Notes: a model not told the origin generated them from the letters alone. A stretch of 64,000 bases of DNA from Symmetrospora coprosmae (GCA_008802785.1 VUYT01000003.1:835640-899639), one strand, 5' to 3'. Shown: positions 1 to 12,425, counted from the stretch's first letter. A program made the numbers and translations.

Positions 1-59
1 GCCTGTGCCTTGTGTGCTGACGCCTCTGTCGACCGCGCCCGGCCTTGCTTGCAATGCAG

Positions 60-2188
60 GCCCGCGAGGAACAATCAAGATGCTGGTCGACGGTGCAGGG
101 AACCTCAAGATGACAAAGGTGCGTCTGCAGTGCATTGCATCGCATCGCGTCGCTGGTGCTGGTTCACGCCCTCGAACCTGCAGAGGTAGCGGCGGAAGTT
201 GCGCGGACCTCGAAGCTGACGGCAACATCTGGCAAATTCGCGTGTACCTGGCACCTCGCGCGTATGCCCGGCTGCACACTCTCAGGACGGGAAGGTGCTC
301 CTCTCCGAGATGCAGATCCAGGTGGGTCTCGTTTCTGGGATGCTGCCGTGCCCGCAGAGCTGCCCGCGCCGTATGCTGACAGGTCTCCTCTCGCTCGGTA
401 CCTCGGCCCAGAACCCGACCGCCTCGATGATTGCACGGACAGCAGTAGCGCAAGATGATCAGACTGGTGACGGCACGACATCCGTTGTCCTGCTCGTCGG
501 AGAGCTGCTCAAGCAGTCCGAGCGCTACACGAGCGAAGGCGTGCACCCGCGAGTCCTGTCGGAAGGCATCGAGGTGGCCCAGAAGGAGGCGCTGGCGGTG
601 AGTCGTGCGGCGCGTTCGGCGCCCCTGCTTGGGCATGCCTGTTCACATGCATGCTAACGCGTGTCAACACGGACGCACGGCAGTTCCTCGACAGCTACAA
701 GGTGCCCATGCCGTCGGCCGAGCCGGACCTCGAGGTGCTCACGAGCGTGGTCCACACGTCGCTCGCGACAAAGCTGCACGCGCGCCTGGCAAAAGGGCTC
801 GCAAAGCCGATTGTGGACGCGACGCTCGCAATTCGGCAGCCCGCGAGCAGCGCGTCGACCTCGGGCAGCAAGCGTGCGTTCGAGCCGATCGACCTGCACA
901 TGGTCGAGATCATGAAGATGCAGCACAAGAGCGACACCGACACACGCCTCGTCAAGGGCCTCGTCCTCGACCATGGCACGCGCCACCCGGACATGCCAAA
1001 GCGCCTCGAAGACTGCTTCATCCTCACGCTCAACGTCAGCTTGGAGTACGAAAAGACGTGGGTCTAATTCTTGCGCGGGCGGAGTATTGCGAGCAGACGG
1101 CTGATGACCCGATGCTATTATACATGTCCGCAGTGAGGTCAACTCTGGCTTCTTCTACTCGAATGCCGAGCAGCGCGAAAAGCTCGTCGAGTCGGAGCGG
1201 CGGTTCATCGATGCACGTCTGAAGAAGATTGTCGAGCTCAAGAACCACGTCTGCGACCAGAAGGTCGACGCGGTCGAAGGGATTCAGGGCAAGAGCAAAG
1301 GGTTCGTCATCATCAATCAGAAGGGTATCGACCCGCTCTCGCTCGATGTCCTCGCAAAGAACGGCATCATGGCGCTCCGCCGGGCCAAGCGGCGCAACAT
1401 GGAGCGACTTCAGCTCGTCTGTGGTGGAACGGCACAGAACTCGGTTGATGAGCTCTCGCCTGATGTTCTCGGGCATGCGGGTCTCGTCTACGAGCACACG
1501 CTCGGAGAGGAAAAGTACACGTTCGTCGAGGAGGTCAAGGATCCCAAGTCCGTCACGCTGCTGGTCAAGGGTGGGTGACTGCTCCTCGCTTGCAGTCTCA
1601 GCAACCTAAACTGACGCCCTTCTCACGACTGCGAACCTCGCCAGGCCCCAACGCATACACCATCAGCCAGATCCAGGACGCGATCCGCGACGGCCTGCGC
1701 GCTGTCAAGAATGCCGTCGAAGACGAGTGCCTCGTGCCGGGCGCAGGGGCGTTCGAGATTGCATGCGCAGCGCACCTCAGCAACGTCGTCAAGCCGAAAG
1801 CGAAAGGGCGGAGCAAGCTCGGCATCCAGGCGTTCGCGGACGCCCTGCTCGTCATCCCGAAGACGCTCGCTGTGAACGGCGGGTACGATGTGCAGGATGT
1901 CATTGCGTCGCTTCAGGTGGGTCCGCAGTATCCTCCAGTCTGTCGAGCACTTTGCTAATCTTGTAGGCCCACTCGCAGGACGAACAAGCCGAGGGCGGCA
2001 TTGTCGGACTGGACCTCCGGACTGGCGAGCCCATGGATCCCGTCACGGAGGGTGTGTTTGACAACTACAGGGTTAAGCGCCATCTGCTGCACAGCTGCGG
2101 CGTCATTGCCGTCAACCTGCTGTCGTGCGATGAGATCCTGCGCGCGGGGCGGTCGAGCTTGAAGAATGAAGGGCCGCCGGGGCAGTAG
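60..2188 (+). CDS. CCT6: T-complex protein 1 subunit zeta (CCT6), 5' end cut off by the window
   Basis: Zeta subunit of the cytosolic CCT/TRiC chaperonin, which folds actin, tubulin and other proteins in an ATP-driven double ring. The window starts inside the gene, so roughly the first 40 residues and at least one intron boundary are missing. I join seven exons: 60-118, 286-321, 412-597, 684-1057, 1134-1570, 1645-1916, 1967-2188, giving about 527 residues; the family is about 540-550. The group II chaperonin nucleotide motif [10 protein letters not shown] lies in exon 3. The apical-domain stretch [15 protein letters not shown] is in exon 4. The C-terminal block [14 protein letters not shown] is in exon 6. 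All junctions are GT-AG, and joining restores the family sequence without gaps (for example [13 protein letters not shown]). The stop is at 2186-2188. Identification rests on clear recognition of family sequence and is very secure. Confidence 0.96.
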
Positions 2189-2640
2189 AGCGGTAGCGTT
2201 GTCTGAGATCAAGAGCATGCAAAGCAAGACAAGCCTGAATCGGCCAGCGTCTACGTCTTCCTGAGTCTGCCCCTGTTCCGAAGCACAAACTTGCCCCTTG
2301 CGACAGCGTTTGCCATGTTCATCGGAAATGTTGTGGCAACGTGATTGGCCGCAACGGATCTCCGCAACGGACAACCGAGGTGGGCTCTGCTCTGTTCCAA
2401 CCAAACGCAGATACGCACAATTGAGATCGAGAATGCACGAGCTGTAGTCACTGCAGAGAGTCAGCGAGTGAGTATTCGACGCTACGGCCAAGGTCTCTCC
2501 AGCTCAGACGTCGTTGTCGCATACTCAGACATCCGGCCGGCCTGCCCTTTCGACGCTTTGGACACCTTCGACTGCAAAGCCCTGCGACAATACCGACATC
2601 CTTCATCCAAACCACACGCTCTCCCTTTCGCCTCACTGCA
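2189..2640. other. Intergenic region between CCT6 and the F-box-like gene
   Basis: This region has no supportable gene. It should hold the CCT6 3' UTR and the promoter and leader of the following gene. The last 60 bases before the ATG at 2641 are rich in C and T, as is common before start codons in this window. I saw no TATA box or repeat. Confidence 0.5.
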
Positions 2641-3867
2641 ATGTCCTCTCACCACGATAGCACGGCGCCTTCAGCAGTCCAACGCGTCTTCGACGTCGAA
2701 GAGCTGCGCGAGATGATCTTCGAGAGCGTGGGCGACGGATTGTTCGCAGACCTCTTGCGATACATGCGGGTCACTCGCAGCTGGTACCATTACTTCAGTC
2801 GCCTCTTCTACGCCACCCTCGACCTCTCGGGTCATTACAACAGCTGGCAGCGGTGGTGTGACCGCGCTCAAATCGACCTGCTCACGCGAAGGCCGGACCT
2901 GGCACAGCTGGTCAAATGGATCTACAGTGGAGATGACCTGCCGTACCACCTCCTCGACTTAGTGCTCAAGATTTGCGTACATGCGCAGAGCCTCGTGTTC
3001 CACAGGAGCTCCGAGCGGCTTCCCTTTTCTTACCGGCGCGCAACTCCCATACCACCTCTCGTCGGCACCCAAATCACAGATCTCACGCTCGACCTTGATC
3101 GCAAGCCATCTGACGGCATCGAACTCCTCCTTGCGCCGCTCCCCAATGTCTCCATCCTTCGACTCGATGGCCCGTCCGACATGCAGGATGTTCTGGCGAT
3201 CTTGAAGGCTCTCGGATCCAGAGTGCAGGAACTAGACCTGGAGACTCCGTTTATCGCATCTGTGGACGACAGCGAGGACAACGCTGCAAATTGGACAAAG
3301 CTGCTCCTCACTTTGCCGTCACTAGTGTCGCTCAGCATCACCGGGCGGGCAGTAGGCTTTGCAGGCGCCGGCTCGGCCGCGTCTACCACACTTGCGAAGT
3401 TGTCGTTGTCGAATGCGCTCCCATGCGACTACGCTCCCTTGGTGGAAAGCTTCGAAGATCCGTCCTGGTGCTCGGGCCTTACCAGCCTGCCTAAGCTCAC
3501 CTTGATTGAGGCCGAAGAAGTCGAGAGCTGGGAATGGGATGGAGAAATGTATTTGCGAGCGGCCAGAGATACGCCGACCGAAGAAGACTACATGGCTTTG
3601 GTGGATATTGGAGTTTCTGCCTTGAGGCAAAGGCCGGGCATGGTGATCGACCAAGAGGCGGAGGCAACTTTGGCGACGCTGGCGAAGAGAGGATGGGAGC
3701 TTTACAAGGACCTTGTGCGCCATAAGGACGATGTCGATCACCATCTTCTGACGGAATTTGCGGAGGAGTTTCCCCAGGCCTTCGAGCTAGACTCATCGTC
3801 TTCGGTGGCAAGTATCGCAAGTGAGGCGTCAGGAAGTCTGGGATTCAACGCATCAGATGCTAGCTGA
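2641..3867 (+). CDS. F-box-like/leucine-rich protein, paralogue of the gene at 37871-39261
   Basis: Single-exon gene of 408 residues. The N-terminus, about residues 15-65 (motif VEELREMIFESV, then LLRYMRVTRSWYHYFSRLFY), has the look of an F-box-type helical domain. Residues about 130-270 contain spaced leucine-rich segments such as LPNVSILRLDG and LPSLVSLSITG, suggesting degenerate leucine-rich repeats. The C-terminus is acidic and Ser-rich. Fungal proteins of this layout usually serve as substrate receptors in SCF ubiquitin ligases, but no substrate can be inferred. A relative lies about 34 kb away on the opposite strand. It shares the F-box-like block, the following PDLAQ/PHLAQ motif and the leucine-rich middle. 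F-box assignment is by pattern only and weak; the reading frame itself is secure. Confidence 0.7.
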   Translation: MSSHHDSTAPSAVQRVFDVEELREMIFESVGDGLFADLLRYMRVTRSWYHYFSRLFYATLDLSGHYNSWQRWCDRAQIDLLTRRPDLAQLVKWIYSGDDLPYHLLDLVLKICVHAQSLVFHRSSERLPFSYRRATPIPPLVGTQITDLTLDLDRKPSDGIELLLAPLPNVSILRLDGPSDMQDVLAILKALGSRVQELDLETPFIASVDDSEDNAANWTKLLLTLPSLVSLSITGRAVGFAGAGSAASTTLAKLSLSNALPCDYAPLVESFEDPSWCSGLTSLPKLTLIEAEEVESWEWDGEMYLRAARDTPTEEDYMALVDIGVSALRQRPGMVIDQEAEATLATLAKRGWELYKDLVRHKDDVDHHLLTEFAEEFPQAFELDSSSSVASIASEASGSLGFNASDAS

Positions 3868-4207
3868 GAAGGCTTCCGGAGTACAGCTGGCGTCGGTACA
3901 GCTCGTCCAGACAGCTCTTGCCGTCAAGGCACCAGCAGCCCAGTTCGGGCTTGGACAGGTTTCGTGTGCGCAGGCAGGAGGCATGTTTGATTTGTCGTGT
4001 TCAGAGGAGGACAACGCGTATACGGAGATCAGACAGGCATGGATCTGGGAAGCAAAGTTGTGGCTCAGATTGACGGCAGGAAGCAGCAGAGGTTCTCATT
4101 GTATATGGTACATGTCCGCTCGGACAGCTCAGAAGGGACTACGAGCAGTGCGGTGCGGTGCGAGCTATGTTGTACTACAGGAACGACGAGATTACGATAC
4201 ATGCAAA
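3868..4207. other. Convergent intergenic region
   Basis: 340 bp between the stops of two convergent genes. It should contain both 3' UTRs. Open frames across it continue from neither gene convincingly, and I see no repeat or RNA gene. Confidence 0.4.
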
Positions 4208-7200
4208 TTACTCTGCTGGTGCGACTACCGAGACTGCCGGCACCGCTGCTGCTGCCTCCTTCTTGACTCCGGCGGTGCGGCACGCCGGACAGGTATTGGC
4301 GCCCTGCGAAAGCCACCGATCGACACAGGGTTGATGGAACGAGTGCTTGCAGGCGAGAATTCTGACGTCCTCGTCCGCTTCGTAGTCTTCGAGGCAGACT
4401 GTCACAAAGAGACGGTATCAGCTGATGCGCATCTTACGCGCGAACGAAGCCAACTCACCCAGGCATCGATCTGCCGTAATGCTGAGGATCTTCTCTTCTT
4501 CGAGATACTGCCCGACTTGGCCACCCTTGATGACCTGTAGATCCGACATTGCGATCTCGTCTGTCGTAGCGGTGGGCTGCTTGTGCGAGCCGAGCACTTC
4601 TGCGAGGCGCAACATGTCCTCGTACGACAGGACGTCATCGGATAAAAGGTTGGGCGCAATGACGAGGGGATGGTTCGAAGGGTAGAGCCCGCCCATGATC
4701 CATAGGACGAATCCTTGCGAGACGGAAGGTGGAGTGACGGACTGCGCGCGCGGCAGTGTCGACGGAGCGGGAGCAGGGGAGCTACTCGGGCGGCTGGCCG
4801 ACGCGATGCTTTCGAGCTCATCGATATCATCGTCGTCGTCTGCTTCGGCGTCGATATCCTCGTCGTCATCGCTCGGCAGGGGTATGTCTGCCGGATCGGT
4901 GGGAGAAGGATTGGCTGCGGGAGCTGGAGGTGCCGTCTCGCCGACTGAAGAAGCAGCGGTTGCGCCGGATCCAGCATCCGCAAGCTCGTCCGCCAGCGGG
5001 CGCGTCATGCTCCGCACGCCGACGAGGAGTAACGGCACAACTTCCGCATTGGTCGGGACTTGCAGTGGGCCGAACATGCTGGGCGGAGACGGGGGCGTTG
5101 CAGCTGTGGCTGCGGCATGAGGCGATCTAATGTTACCTGTCGGTGTATCCGTTGCCGCGGTCGTGCCTGACGTGTCGCCAACTTCTGCATCTTCCGACTC
5201 TGCCGAGAACGAGCCAGGCATGACCGGCGAGGTCGGACGGGCAGACTCGGCTGGGGCCGCGGGCGTTGCATTCTCGGCGGCAGCAGCTTCGGGGACGAGC
5301 GAGGCGACCGGTCGTGCCGGAAAACGATAGCTCCGGAAGAAGGTGAAGCGAGCTGGAGTTGTGTTTGCTGCAGTTGCCGGCGAGCGAGGCGTTGCATCTG
5401 ATCGCAGTGCATCTGCTGCCGCAGCAGAGTCGCGGGCCTCCCCGGGGGCCTCAGACAAGAGAGGCTGTGTCTCTTCGATAGTAGTCGAAGAGCTGCTGGG
5501 GCTGGCGTTGTCGCTCTCCTCACTCCCTTCTTCACTTCCAGCCGGCGCAAGTGCCGCCGATGCCAGACTCGCATCCTCGTCTTGCTGAAACCGTAGAATG
5601 GAGGTCGCGATACTGGGGAGGAAACACAGAGATCAGCGGGGGTTTACCTCAGCTTGCAAGCAGTAGAAGGGCTCACTCTGTCTGCATATCCGCAAGGAAG
5701 CGCTCGAAAGTCCCGACCGGCTGAGCCCGACCGTGTGCGAGGGTAGGATCGAGGTGGAGCGCAGTGATCGGCACCGCTAGCGGAGATGGCCTGCTGGTTG
5801 AAGGAGCCGCGCTCATTGCCGCCGGTGACGACGGTACTGCATCAGAGACAGGCGATGTGGAGGCGTCTTCCGACAACGGCAAGGCTGCAGCTGATATGGC
5901 GGGCGTTGCGGACTGCTCGGTTGCAGTACCATCCCTTGACGTGCTGAGCGGCGAAGGCGAGGCGAGAGGTGGCGTGACGGCCTCGCTCTGTGCGAGTGAA
6001 GGAGATGCGGGCGGTGAAGCTGGGGGTGTCCTGAATGCAGCAGCTAGCGCGTTGCGTAGAATATCCTGCAGGGATCCGCTATTCTGGCCACGTGTCGGAC
6101 CGGGTGACGAGAGGGGCGCGGAGCGAGTAGCAGTAGACGGCACTGGCACCGAGTTGCTGCGCGACCGACTGGTTGTCTGCTCACTCGCCGGTGCCGAAGC
6201 TGCGGAGGGTGTTGCACTAGATGCAGCGGTTTGCGCACTGCTCGCGGAAGAAGCTCCAGCGCCAGTGAGCATACCGCCGTCGCTGTCGTCGAAGCCAGAG
6301 ATCGTCTGGCCGTTCATGGTAATGGCGCCCGGCAGCAGCGTTGCAGCAGTAGCGGCAGCCGCAATGCTGAGCAGGCGGCCAATGAGGGCGCCTTGCTGCG
6401 TCCTACTGTCTGAATCATCTGGTGTCTCCACGTCGGCCACTGGAGTTGACGCGCCGGTCGTCGCACCATCGCTGAACGCGGTCGACCTCCTGCCTGACCG
6501 GCTATCCTCTGTCGGCAGCGCAAGGAGCTCGGCCACTGCATCCTCCCACATTGATCCCTCAGGCGACGTTATCCGTCCCTGATCTGGCGAATCAGAGTCT
6601 GGACCAACGTCTTCAAGGACAGCCTCTGCACCCGGGAGCTCGCTCCAGAAGCCGCTATCGCTCGCACGCGCATCGTTTTCATCGGATGTAGATCCGATGC
6701 GAGGCGAAGAAGTGGAGGGCGTGCGCAGCGGAGAGGCACGTCGAGGGAACGGGGCAGTCCGGCGGCTGGGAGGAGTACGTGTCACGGGTGGCGTACGTGC
6801 GACCGGCGGCGTCCGCGCAGGGGCGCGAGCGACAATGCCTTGCACCAAGATGCGCCGCGGAATCGTCACCTGTGGTGTGCCGGTCGGCGTGGGCGCTGGC
6901 GGACTGGTAGCTTGCGATGCCGGCTGTAGCGGCCTTGTAGCGGGCTCGGAATGCGTCACGGTCTCGCTCGGGGCCACGACAGGCTGTACGGGCTCGGAGA
7001 TCGAGACAGGCCGCCCTCCCGCTGAGGAGCTTCCCTCGCCGTCAAAACCCGCCAAGTCACTCCCCGTTGCTGCCTGAACCGCGCCTCCTGGAATGGCCGG
7101 CTCGGGCTCGCTCGCTGCTAACGGAGCTGATAGAGCCGCGACGCCCGGAAGCATGGCCCGTGGCGTATCTGCGTCTTCTGGAGTATCGGGCGATCTGGCC

Positions 7201-8177
7201 AATTCTTGCAGGAGGTCAGGCTCGTTGTCTGCCGCGTCGGAGTCTGGGCTGTTTGGGAAGGCCGACGTCGTGGGGCTCGCCGTGATGGGTATGACGCATT
7301 CCGGCGGTTCCAAGGCATCGTCTTCGTTGGGTGCGCGTATCACTATCTCCTGCGATGAAGGCGTGTGGGGCGAAGAGAACGTCTGGCGTTCTGGGCTGCG
7401 AGAGACCTGGTGCGCATCGGCTGCATCCGAGTCAGACTCCGGGATGCGATCTTGGCTGAACGAGTCGGAGAAGGCTCGGTGCAACGAGGGCGGCAACGGC
7501 ACACTTGGAGCATCATCGTGGCGCAAGCCGTCCGCAGAGCGTTCGCCACCGGTCCGCCTGCTCCCGGCGCTTCTGAGCTTGTCCATGAAGCTCCTGCGTC
7601 GCGGGAGGGGTGATAGAACAGGAATTGAGTCTACGGGGACTCTGTCGTTGCTGCCTGTATCCTTCCCTGCCGCGCTGGCGCTCGCGGTCGACCATGTCGG
7701 GCTCCTGAGCGTCGCCACCGACCTGTCTGACGAGGTGCGCGAGTGTCGAGGCGAGTCACGGTAGCTGGATGCGCGGATGGTGCCGATGCTCGACGACTTT
7801 GAATGCATTCTCCTCGCTGCCAGGCTGGGCCGCGATGCTGTCTTGCCGTGGTATGGCTGCTGTTGCTGCTGCTGCTGCAGCTGCTGCTGCATCGTCCCCG
7901 TCATGCCGTCATCGCCGCCTCGACTCGACGATGGCAACGGCGACGGCGACGAGCTCTCCTGTCCAGCATCGCTGCGGATGCTCATCACACTGCTCGTCCT
8001 GGAGCGCAGTGCCCGCTTCTGGTCCATCGTCGTCCTTGCTGCTGACGCTGCCATCTCCGCCGTGTCGCCGTCAGTAGCAGCAGCTGCTGACGAGGTGTCC
8101 AGGGATGCCCGTCGCCTCTCCCTTGCTGCTTCTCCTGCAGAGCCTCCCAGCCCAAGGTGCGATGCGACTTGGCCCAT
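4208..8177 (-). CDS. Large disordered RING-H2 protein with N-myristoylation signal (probable E3 ubiquitin ligase)
   Basis: Three exons on minus: 5677-8177, 4459-5612, 4208-4398. They total 3846 nt, giving 1281 residues in frame. The start MGQVASH fits the N-myristoylation pattern (Gly2, Ser6), so membrane tethering is likely. About the first 1100 residues are Ser/Pro/Thr/Ala-rich and look disordered. They include a polyglutamine run encoded near 7855-7890 and an acidic Asp/Glu tract encoded near 4810-4875. Near residue 1150 is an ordered hydrophobic block (motif FVLWIMGGLYPSNHPL) of a type I recall from fungal RING proteins. The C-terminal RING-H2 domain only forms when the 60-nt intron 4399-4458 is removed: CLVC, then CKHSFHQPC, then CPAC, a C3H2C3 set. 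Role inferred: ubiquitin ligase on a membrane; substrate unknown. No closer orthologue name can be given. Confidence 0.85.
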
Positions 8178-8680
8178 CTCTGCAGGCAGTCTGCTATTAT
8201 ACGTTGTCCCTTGTTGTGCTGTGGTTGGACCGGACGGGGACCGCGCACAGTCGCGTCCGGGCCGTCACTTGGGGCGCGGGCGATGAGATCAACAACGTCG
8301 CGGTGCGGTGCGGCTGCTGCCTTGTGCGATGATGACTGTCAATGATGCACTTCACGCAGACGTCGAGACGATTGACAGTAGAGCCGAGGTGTTTGCGCGT
8401 AAAGAGCGGGCTGACCGAGCAGCCTCATCAAGACACACACCGCCACAGAGAGGCACAACCTTCTGCAGTGGCATTAACGTAGCAGCAGATCAACTATAGG
8501 AGACAAATGTAAGGAAAGAGTACCGATATACTATGCAGGGTATCGTCGCGCGTGTGTATGCGAGTCGCAATGATGGAGGGGAAAGAAGGCCTTGCTGAAG
8601 TTGCTGTTGCCCCGGAAACTTACTCTACAACAGCCCTTATTGCTCTGCTCGTATCGTCTCGCTCTTACAGATCTTCACGC
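8178..8680. other. Intergenic region between two minus-strand genes
   Basis: 503 bp containing the promoter and leader of the RING gene and the 3' UTR of the kinase gene. It is more A/T-rich than its neighbours around 8490-8540. No gene, RNA or repeat was recognised. Confidence 0.4.
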
Positions 8681-11600
8681 TCACGATGCTTGAGTGTCCG
8701 TTGACGCCTTCCGCCTGCCCGTCGCCGGCGCCTTCACTCTCTGCAGAGCATTCTTAGGCATGGTGAGGAACTTGAGCCTGCACACGGGGGTATCAGCGAT
8801 TGAGCCATACACCACAAAAGGCAGACTGGGAGATGGTCAACGCACCACTTGCTCGTACTCGCACCCCGCGGCCTGCCGCCCTCGCTGCTATCCTTCGATT
8901 CTGATCGCGCAGAATCCGTGCGCATGGCAGCGGACCCACCGCCGCTCCCGCCGGCCGAGGTAGGGCTGAGGTTCCTGCCCCACGCGCCATTCGACCCATT
9001 CGTGCTCGCCGTCCCCGGTCTTCCATCGCGCTGCGACTCTGCCCTGTTGGAGCTCCGGCTCGAGCGAAAGCTGGCGTTCCCGCCTCGAACGGTGCCAGCA
9101 GTGAATGGCGCATCGCCGGCGCCTCCAATGGGCGACTTGCCGTTCGTATGCGCCTGCGCCCTCGGCCACGGCACGTCGCCTCTCGCTGCCGTTGCGCTGC
9201 GCGGCGAGGCTGGAGGCAGCATCTCAAGCTGCTGAGGCGGGATCTGCAAGGGCGCCAGAACCGACGGCGAGGCCATGCCGTTCGGAGTCGTAGGGGCTTC
9301 GGCCCCTTCTTCATCGCCCGCAAACAGGCTCTCTTCTGCATCTCCATCCTCTCCGCTGACGCTGTCGTCAATGCTGCTCTCCGACAGCGCCAGCATGTGC
9401 TTGGGAAAGACGGTCGGCGCCGTCATGCCCGTCTCCATCTGCGGCGGGTCGACCGTCCAGATGGTGTCAAAGTCCACGGCCGAAAAGAACGGGTGCTCCT
9501 TGATCTCGTCCACGCCCCGCTTGCTGCCTAGCCGCTCCAGCGGGTCCAGCACGAGCAGCTTCGACACCAGATCCCTCGCGTCGTCTGGGAACTCTGGCGG
9601 AAAGTCGTAGTCGAGGCGTGTAATCTTCTGAAAGATGAGATACTCGTTCGGCGCCCGGAACGGGGTGCGCCCGCAGATGAACTGGTAGAGGACGCAGCCG
9701 AACGCCCAGAAGTCTGCTGCGTGGGGCGGAGGGAGCGTCCGCGCAACCGCGGCCGGGTCCTTGCTGAGGTCTGGTAGCGGCTTTGCTGTCAATAGTTCCG
9801 GCGAGACGTATTGAGCGGTCCCGACAAAGGAGTTCGACCGTGACTGAAGGTGATCCTCTGACGACATTGACTGACATTAGCAATGTCGAAGCAGGGAGTG
9901 GGCGGGCAGGTCCTCACTCACCAGCCGACACGTTCTCGACTGATCCATTCGGGCTCAACAGCTTGGCCGTGCCGAAATCAGCCAGCTTGATGCGCATCTT
10001 TTCATCGAGAAGCATGCTGCGAACGGAGGAGCATATGCATTAGATGCTGTACGAGCACACGAGATGGGTTAATGATGGCTTGTCTCACTTCTCAGGCTTC
10101 AGGTCCCGGTGCACCACCCCTCGCTTGTGCATGTGCTCCACGGCAGAGATGACTTGTGCAGCGTAGAAGCGAGCGACATTGACCTCGAACGAGCCGTAGT
10201 CCTTGATGAATTTGAGGATCTCGCCGTTACTTGCCAGCTCAAGGACAAAGTAGAGGGAGCGCTCGTCGTGGAACGTCCAGTACAGGCGAATGATGCCCGG
10301 GTGCCGATCCAGTCGAGCGAGCGTCTCCTTCTCGACGTTGACGTACTTGACTTTGCGTTCCTGGAAGCAAGCGAAACATGACCGTCAGTTTGTGGCCGCT
10401 CTGTCAGACCGGTCCACATCGGGACTCACCTTGATGATGTGCTTCTTGTCGAGCACCTTCAGAGCATACTGGCGATGTGGCGGAAACTTGTCCGTCGCCA
10501 AAAAGACGGTGGAATAGCTACCTTCGCCCAGAATCTCGCCAAGGTCAAAGTCTGATGCCTTCTTGTGGAAGTTGTTGCCGATGCTCGCGCTGCTGTTCGT
10601 GCGCGAACCGAGGCCCGGCCGCACGCTGGACAGCGGGCGCAACATGCCATTGGGTGTCGCGGTCCCATGCGGACCCGCAGCGAGCATGAGCTCTGCCCCA
10701 GGTGTTGTAGGAGGTCGGAGCATGGCGTATGAGCTGCTCCCGTTCTGCTGTAGAAGCGGGAATCCTTGTGGCGCTTGCTGTTGAGCTGTTTCGGCGGGTC
10801 CCCCGTTGCTGGCAAATATGCTTCCTGCAACGGGAAGCGCGATGATTGCGGGACGTGGGGTGCGCCCACTTCCTATTGTGTTGGCGTGGAAGCTGCCATT
10901 GGCAGCTGCAGATGCAGCCGTTGCTTCAGCCGCGTAGAGAGCGGCTGCTGAGGGCCCTATCGTCGCATTGGAGCCGGATGCGCGGTGCCCGCTCAGGCCT
11001 ACATTCGAGGGCGCCGAGCGCAGGGATGCTTCATCGACAATGAGGGGCAGCAGCTTTGGCTCGATGGCCGCCACGGGGACGACGTGCACCCCCGGAGCGA
11101 CTGGCAGGGCGCCGCGAGGGACCGGGTTCGAAAAGCTGTTCCTGGCTGTCGTGTATCCGCGCGTGCCACTACCGCCAAAGCGGGGGGGCAGCAGAGTGGG
11201 AAAGTACGATGTCCGTCCTTCTCCCGATGTAGAACCCGCGCGCGAGTTGCCTCCCGCCGGCGTCCGAAAAGGCGTCATGCGGAACGGCGTGGCGTACACG
11301 GAGCTGCTCGACGATGCGCGCGAGAGGCCCGACACGCTCGAGTCGCTCGAGGTGCTGTCCCCTCGTTGCAGCGCGACGGTCACATTCTTGTTGAGTGGGC
11401 GGTTGTCCGAGTCTGGGTCAGGTGACGATGCAGCCGAGATGTCGGCCGCGTCTGCGTGGCCTTCCTCTGCCTGTGCGGGAAGCAATGCATGCTGCGCGCC
11501 AACGTCTTCTTCTGCGTTGTTGCCTGGGTGTGCCTGCTGGTGCTGCGATGACTGTTCGCGCGTAAGTCGCCGCGCATGCGGGTGCGCGACTGGCAGCGCC

Positions 11601-12100
11601 GCTTCCTCGAGGTCGCGGTCGCTCGAAGGCGCGCTCACGCTGTCCCCTGGCTCGAGGGAAGAGGTGGACAGGTCTAAGCTGAGGGCGGCGTAGGGTACAC
11701 TGCTGCCATTGCTGTTGTTGACGGGCGAGCCATCGTCTATTTCTGCTGCTGGGAACGAGCTGGCGCTGCCGTCGCCGACAGCTGCGGCGTCGTCGCGGCT
11801 TGCCTGTCGCTTTGGGCGCGTAGGCGTACGCGGGTCTTCCTCCTCGCTGAAGCCAATGCCGCCTGCCATGCCATCCCCTCCCGCTGCTGCTGCACCTCCC
11901 GGCTGCACGACAAACATGGATGTCGAGGCAGATGCAGACGCAGAGGCGGGCGTAGTCAGGCCAGACTGCTGCAGGCTGGTCAGACCCAGCGAGTCGCGCC
12001 GCCGCTCTCCGAGGCTGCTGCCACTGCTGTAGTCGTGGTGGTAGTGCTGCCGTCCAAATGCATCCCCGCTGCCTCCCCTTGCGTCCACCAGCATGTCCAT
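8681..12100 (-). CDS. PDK1/Pkh-type AGC protein kinase
   Basis: Serine/threonine kinase of the 3-phosphoinositide-dependent kinase 1 (Pkh1/Pkh2, Ksg1) type, which phosphorylates the activation loop of other AGC kinases in the sphingolipid and cell-integrity/TOR pathways. Five exons on minus: 10430-12100, 10089-10360, 9922-10016, 8846-9857, 8681-8777; 3147 nt gives 1048 residues. The N-terminal ~520 residues are low-complexity and Ser-rich. The kinase domain follows: glycine loop GEGSYSTV, ATP lysine in YALKVLDKKH, catalytic HRDLKPEN (split by an intron), DFGTAK, then activation segment SNSFVGTAQYVSPE, diagnostic for PDK1. A ~25-residue insert follows the SPELL motif. I see no obvious PH domain after the kinase. 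I start at the ATG of MDMLVDARGG because the longer frame upstream overlaps the last exon of the next gene and has no ATG. Confidence 0.93.
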
Positions 12101-12425
12101 GGTCTCGCCAGATCTGCCCTCGATTCCGTAGAACTCCGCCCGCGAGCGAGCGAGCGAGGCAGAGTTGGCGCCGGGACCAGCGCTCAGCTGTAGCCGTGGT
12201 GCTGGTAGTGCTGCTCGGTCGTCAGATCTAGCTGGAAGAAGGTCATTGGTACATGCGAATGCGACGTGATGGTGCTGGGCGGTTGATCTGATGCTGATAC
12301 ATAGCGATGGAAGGAGTGACAGGCGAGAGTCTAGACCGAAAGAACAGAGCTTGCAGAGCAGACTACAAAGGTCCCAAAGAGCAGGCGCACAGCAAGCACA
12401 GCACTCGCATCCACATAGGAAGAGC
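12101..12425 (-). other. Kinase 5' leader/promoter and dioxygenase 3' end
   Basis: 325 bp between the kinase start and the dioxygenase stop, both on minus. The kinase reading frame stays open through it and beyond, but without an ATG, so I treat it as untranslated leader and promoter. Confidence 0.5.

Noticed and set aside
5764-7764. Two long plus-strand open frames (5764-6582 and 7093-7764) opposite the RING gene
   Set aside because: Ser/Ala/Gly-rich shadow translations of a low-complexity, GC-rich coding strand with no start context or splicing support.
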